64,000 bases of DNA from NCBI GenBank assembly GCA_930367205.1, contig OV884015.1, forward strand, positions 78,321,341 to 78,385,340, given 5' to 3'. The notes under the pieces were generated by a model that had not been told where the DNA came from, searched no databases, and saw nothing but the letters and a program-made list of their open reading frames with translations. A program made the translations under genes and the position numbers. Shown one piece after another: positions 59,562-64,000 of this stretch (within the stretch, counting starts at the first letter, position 1; each line of letters starts with the position of its first letter). The stretch is from Acanthosoma haemorrhoidale. Taxonomy: Eukaryota > Arthropoda > Insecta > Hemiptera > Acanthosomatidae.

Positions 59562-60174
59562 TGATTTTTGATTTTTATTATTCCTTTATTGTGCTATAAT
59601 TACAATCTGCCTTTTATAATGCAATAAGTAATTAAGATAAATACTCTCATTCATACCATATTTACAGTTCATCATTCACTCGCTCATTCATACAATATTT
59701 ACAGACAGCCCAGAGACCTCCCAAATCCACATGCGAAGAGAAAGCGGAGTCTTGGGAAGTCCCCCACGCTCCTCCGTCAGCCGCGTCACCGGATACTAGC
59801 CAGTAGAGGCTGACTAAGAGCGCGAGAGCCACAGACGCTCAGGACATGATTGGAGAAACTGGCCATTGCCAGGACTCCCACTGTCACGCGTTTATAGCAG
59901 GCCACTGCCGTTTCAGTCTCCGAGGAGGATTATATGGTTGAGTGGCGCAGTGCAATGACTGTGCTACAGGATTAGGGTCGTTGGAAAGGCTACTGTGGAA
60001 TTTCGTAAACTTGGAAGGGATGAGTTCTAGAATTAAGGGTATATTAAGGTCGTTATGAAGGGTTTTGTTGCTGACATAATAAGGGGCATTTACTATTGTT
60101 CTCAGGACTTTGGATTGAAAGGATTGGATACGCTTGATGTTTGACTTTTTTTCTGTCCCCCATAGCTCTATTCC
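59562..60174 (-). mobile_element. Family A LINE copy A7 (613 bp)
   Basis: The tail (cctttattgtgctataattacaatctgcc), 3' UTR and ORF2 end to the ccccatagctctattcc block match A1 and A2. The perfect 11-bp TSD tacagaaactt is at 59551-59561 and 60175-60185. A deletion in the 3' UTR (near 59730) removes the ggttgtcacctcc block seen in A1 and A5. ORF2-end residues are broken by stops. Confidence 0.92.
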
Positions 60175-60185
60175 TACAGAAACTT

Positions 60186-62290
60186 AAATTTAGAACTTTC
60201 AGAAATTAAAGTTTACTACATACAGGACGGTAGAGGTCACTGTTGGCAACTTTTATAACCAGTATAAATTTTAAATTTCTAACCTCGACGACATTTAACG
60301 CTTTCTAACTTCAAGATGGTTGATTAAGCCACGTTACCTGAAGTGAAAACCCTGAACAACCTTTTAAAAATGAATCAGTCTTTCTAGACTGGGTACGCGC
60401 CTGTTTGTACTATTTTGCCTTACACCTTAACACAACAACTGCACCGATATGCACTGAGAAATAAATGTCTCAAAAAGTTTCTGAACTCATGAAATTCTCT
60501 GAATTAAATAGTCTTAAAGAATTTGTCTTTTTCTTCAGTCTTGATAACTATACAGTTCCTCCATTCCTCCACATCGAAAATAATAGGGTGAACTCCCCAA
60601 ATAATTCCATAGATATCGTTCGTTGACTTGCCATAAAACCCCATGCACCATACTAGATAGGGGAAAATTTGTTATGCTGCCATATTCCATAATAATGCTC
60701 ATTGAATTTTCAATGAATTATTTTATACTTAAGAACTTGTTTAGCCAAACTGATTTTAAAGTCCAACCACATTTACAGTACTATAAAAGTGATAAGCTAG
60801 GGTTACGCTGGAAATTTCGTATTTAATAACCAAAATTCAAATATTAGCATTTTCTTGTTACTATAGCATGCTTTCCTATGACATGTATTATTTTCTATTA
60901 GACAATAGCTGCGAAACAATACCTATAATTGTTTTCCAATGAGGTATCATTGTTAATTTTGGAAATATGATATGCCAAAAACCCTGTATTACTTACTTTT
61001 TAGTCAAAATACCGACATATTTAATTTACTACATATGCTAATATGATATCCTCCCGAACGGTGTAATCATTATTATCTCTGTGAATTATATATCTAGCAT
61101 TATTTTAAAGTCTAGTCGTCTACCATTTTCTGGTTTAAATCAGTTTCTCTTAAATTAGAACTAAAATTAAAAAAGTTAGGGTATACTGATCTGATAAATA
61201 AGAAATGGATCGGAGAGAAGTTCAGTAAGAGAGCAAACCCAAATCAATAGTTTCCCAAAGAACAATGTACGAGCAAACGTTATTAAAGTTCACTCCTCCG
61301 GCTTCGCTAGAATTCACCAGACCCCTTCTATTGAACCTTAATTGCTTCATAATTTTATGAAGAAACGGGCTGTTGATGCATTAAATGGGGTTGTTTAGAA
61401 TGCTGCTGACCTCTTGGAACAGTATGCAAGTATCATACGTACCCCGCTTAAATGAAAATAGGTGGAGGGGGGACCTAAAGTCGTAGGGCCGACAATTAGG
61501 AAGTATGCCTTTTTTCTTCCTGCAGCGAAACGTTACTTTCATGTGTTGGTAATCGAATAATGTATGGCTACAAGAAGTTATTAAAAGTGTTTTTGAAACT
61601 AAACACTTAATTATGTGGTTCATTATATTCAAGAATACGCCTATTCAACTTCGCGTCGTTCCTGACTTCAAAGCTCCACAAAGATCTTTGTTGCAGTTTT
61701 AAATAATTTGCATTGAAGTAATTTTACATCTTAACCTCACGAAGAAATAGCAATAAATATTTTTATTTGACTGGCATGATTAGAAAATTCCATTGAAAAA
61801 TTTAGCTTAATACCAAAACTTTTTACGAAAGTGACAATGAAGTTCCTTTACCATTGTCATAAGTTCATAAGTACTACTTGTTTAAATATTACAATTATTT
61901 TACAAACTCATTGATAGAACATATTTTTATATCAATTATACATTTACATATGTTCAATCTTATACATGTCATGCAATCGAAAGGGTATAAAACTACTTTT
62001 CCTAACTCACTCAAAATCGATATTATAAATTTATTCCCGTAACTACACTTAACTTGGTGAGACCACAATTAGACTCTTCTGAACCAAATAATTGTGTGTT
62101 GGGTCAGGATTGACTTGACACTTTTTCTGTTACTTCCATCATTTGCATAATCAAATTTGATAACCTTCAATAGTCTAAAAAAAAAATTGAAGATACACTA
62201 ATTTAAAAAGTAAAATTGTTTGCATTCAATCATTCTATTGTAAGCCGTGATGTTAATATGAATATAAAATATTATTCAGGCCATTTAAAA
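60186..62290. other. Unassigned AT-rich DNA
   Basis: Frames 60623-60826 (plus) and 61632-61381 (minus) have no recognised domain. No repeat partner was seen in the window. Confidence 0.45.
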
Positions 62291-62296
62291 AAAAAT

Positions 62297-62640
62297 CTAT
62301 TTATTGAATAAAATTACAATCTGTCTTGTATGAGTAAATATTGATTGTGATCATTGATCTCATACATGCCATATTTGCAGTCATGTATTCCTTCTCTCAT
62401 TTATACGATATATACAAATACACACCAAAATCCACATGAAACAGCGTCTCTTACTTGGAGGCTCAAGAGATCCCTCCCACTCCTCCAAAACCCACTTCTC
62501 CAGTGGAAGTTGACTAAGAGTGCGAAACCCACAGACGTCCGGGACATGATTGGAGATATAGGACATTTCTAGGACTCCCACTGTTATGAGTTCACAGCCG
62601 GTCACGAGGCCACGGCCAATTAGCATCACAAGGACCGGGT
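62297..62640 (-). mobile_element. Family A LINE 3' fragment, diverged (copy A8)
   Basis: The tail (tttattgaataaaattacaatctgtctt) and the blocks gtggaagttgactaagagtgcg, gggacatgattggag and ggtcacgaggccac follow the order of A2 with many changes and small deletions. It is the most diverged of the clear copies. The TSD could not be identified. It carries a degenerate form of the two 3' UTR motif copies near 62370-62420. Confidence 0.78.
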
Positions 62641-64000
62641 CAAATGATCCGTTTTGAAACTTTTCCTATACTTTAAATTTCTTTTACTTTGGTTTATTTT
62701 TATTCGTATAATCCTAAAACAATGAAAAAACTGGCTTTTTATATTTACTGAGAGTAGGTAAAGGAACATTTGACCCTCTAAATAAAAACATCTTTTTGTT
62801 CCTTTTTAAAATGCGTAACTACTTAGCACAATGCACATTGACATAACTATATCACAAGGTTGAAAAACAAAAACAAAAACTACACTTCTTAACGGTAAAA
62901 ACAAGGCTAGTGTAGATGCCTCGATTAGGGGCTTGATCAAGGAGAAGACCTGTCCCATGTATTTTATAATATCCTGGATATAGCTGTTTTGAATCCTTGA
63001 ATTCTGTAGAAAGGAGCAACAAATGGAAAATTAACTATTATTCATAAAGGAACCCTACTCATTCGGTTGGAAATTTGGATTCAAATGAGAAATTACAGAA
63101 AAAATATAGGAACACGGTTGGATTTGAGGTGGGAGGATTCCATAAACAGTATTTCTATGAATTTTCAATTACTTTCCTCTGTTGTTTCAAAATCCCTTGT
63201 TTAATGATATTTTTTTCGAATCTATTGAAGCGAAGCTGTAAAAACTAAAAAAAAATATTTCAAAAAAACCAAATGAAATTGAAACAGCATTATTTTTTAT
63301 AAAAACCATTCTAAAAAAAAACATTTAAAAAAAGATCGTTTTTTTCTAATTAATTGAATAGTAATTTTATTTCGACTAGCTAAAAAAAAGTTAAGCTCAA
63401 AGTAAAGAAAGCCTTTTTCAAACGAAAGATTACTGTAAAACTGAATCGGTGGTATGGTGTTGGTTGGGCCTGACCTCTTGAAAAGAAGGTGCCTAAAACC
63501 ATCGAATGTTTTGAAAATCGATAGACCATTGATGGCTACACAACTATCGATCTATCAATTGTGCCAATCGGTCATACCTATGACTCTGTTACTTAGTAGT
63601 TTATTTTCTATTGGGTGGGATTGAAAAAATAGTTTTCTATTTCCCTTTGCCCCTATGTCTTTCAGCTGGGCAAGGGTATATAGGTAAGGTTCGCCATTAC
63701 TCGTTGTATGAACGACTGGCCTGAAGATGGTGTCGGGTGTGTTCGAAAATTTTAACACTATCAGTTGGCCCGGGCAGTGGGCCAACTCCTTTATCTGCTC
63801 ATTTCTTGGCCCAATAGCCCACGTGCCCTATCCCCCTTTATCACTATCTTCGTAATGGCGTCATTTTTTCTCTCCCTCGTTCTCTACCTTTTACCTTAGG
63901 TCCTGTTTTCTTTTTCAAACAGTCCGCGCTTTACTTACTGTTTTCCATTAACGGTTATGATAACAGGGATTATTTGCAGTCCGCTGGCGTTAGTTTACTC
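62641..64000. other. Unassigned DNA
   Basis: The GC-richer stretch 63440-63840 has the minus frame 63785-63555 without recognised domain. A cctgaagatgg...tcgaaaat string at 63719-63750 recalls a repeat-associated hammerhead core, but the stem does not pair. The rest is AT-rich. Confidence 0.35.

Noticed and set aside
63719..63752. Penelope-like or hammerhead motif near 63.7 kb
   Set aside because: Only the flanking strings resemble the core; the stem does not pair and no RT or GIY-YIG domain is nearby.
1..64000. CRISPR array, bacterial operon or phage content
   Set aside because: No regularly spaced identical repeats and no prokaryotic gene families; long low-complexity AT-rich stretches and poly-A-tailed retroposons are eukaryotic.

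Overview
This window looks like gene-poor, AT-rich chromosomal DNA from an arthropod, most likely an insect. There are no bacterial-style operons. No rRNA, canonical tRNA or CRISPR array was recognised, and no host protein-coding exon could be supported. What can be recognised is eukaryotic transposable-element debris: several non-LTR retrotransposon families, two kinds of LTR retrotransposon (one Gypsy-like, one with errantivirus-type termini), a hAT transposase, a Tc1-like transposase fragment, tRNA-like (possible SINE) heads and a long foldback element. The insect assignment rests on that mixture and on errantivirus-style LTR ends; it is inference.

Layout. 1-6600: mostly unassigned AT-rich DNA with one truncated LINE (family B, 2371-2733), a LINE zinc-knuckle fragment and tRNA-like remnants. 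6611-9397: a long Jockey-type LINE (family A, minus strand) split by an 801-bp solo LTR with a perfect 5-bp target-site duplication (TSD). 9400-13600: unassigned DNA with a degenerate satellite-like tandem array. 13842-15695: a nearly full-length hAT transposase broken by one stop and two frameshifts. 16600-20340: errantivirus-like LTRs, a tRNA-Lys primer-binding site, a gag-like remnant carrying a foreign LINE endonuclease piece, and a poly-T retroposon inside the LTR. 21781-23312: three-layer nest (partial LTR, family A LINE with a 25-bp TSD, short poly-T insert). 24550-30490: mostly unassigned. 30497-31348: LTR copy that keeps a tRNA-Trp primer-binding site. 32370-33790: degenerate Gypsy gag-protease-RT interrupted by a 115-bp family A fragment with a 12-bp TSD. 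35183-43813: LINE copies, a 1.5-kb foldback element, Tc1 and RTE-type fragments and an R1-like ORF2 end. 43814-64000: scattered repeats and further copies of families A, B and R1-like.

The elements do not form a functional system together. They record successive insertions. Family A has at least ten copies here (nine clear, one divergent), family B four, and many copies have boundaries fixed by perfect direct repeats. Only the 22227-23155 LINE ORF is long and uninterrupted, and its apparent start codon belongs to flanking LTR DNA. I did not find evidence for a new biological system. The most useful novelties are unnamed repeat families and their nested structure.
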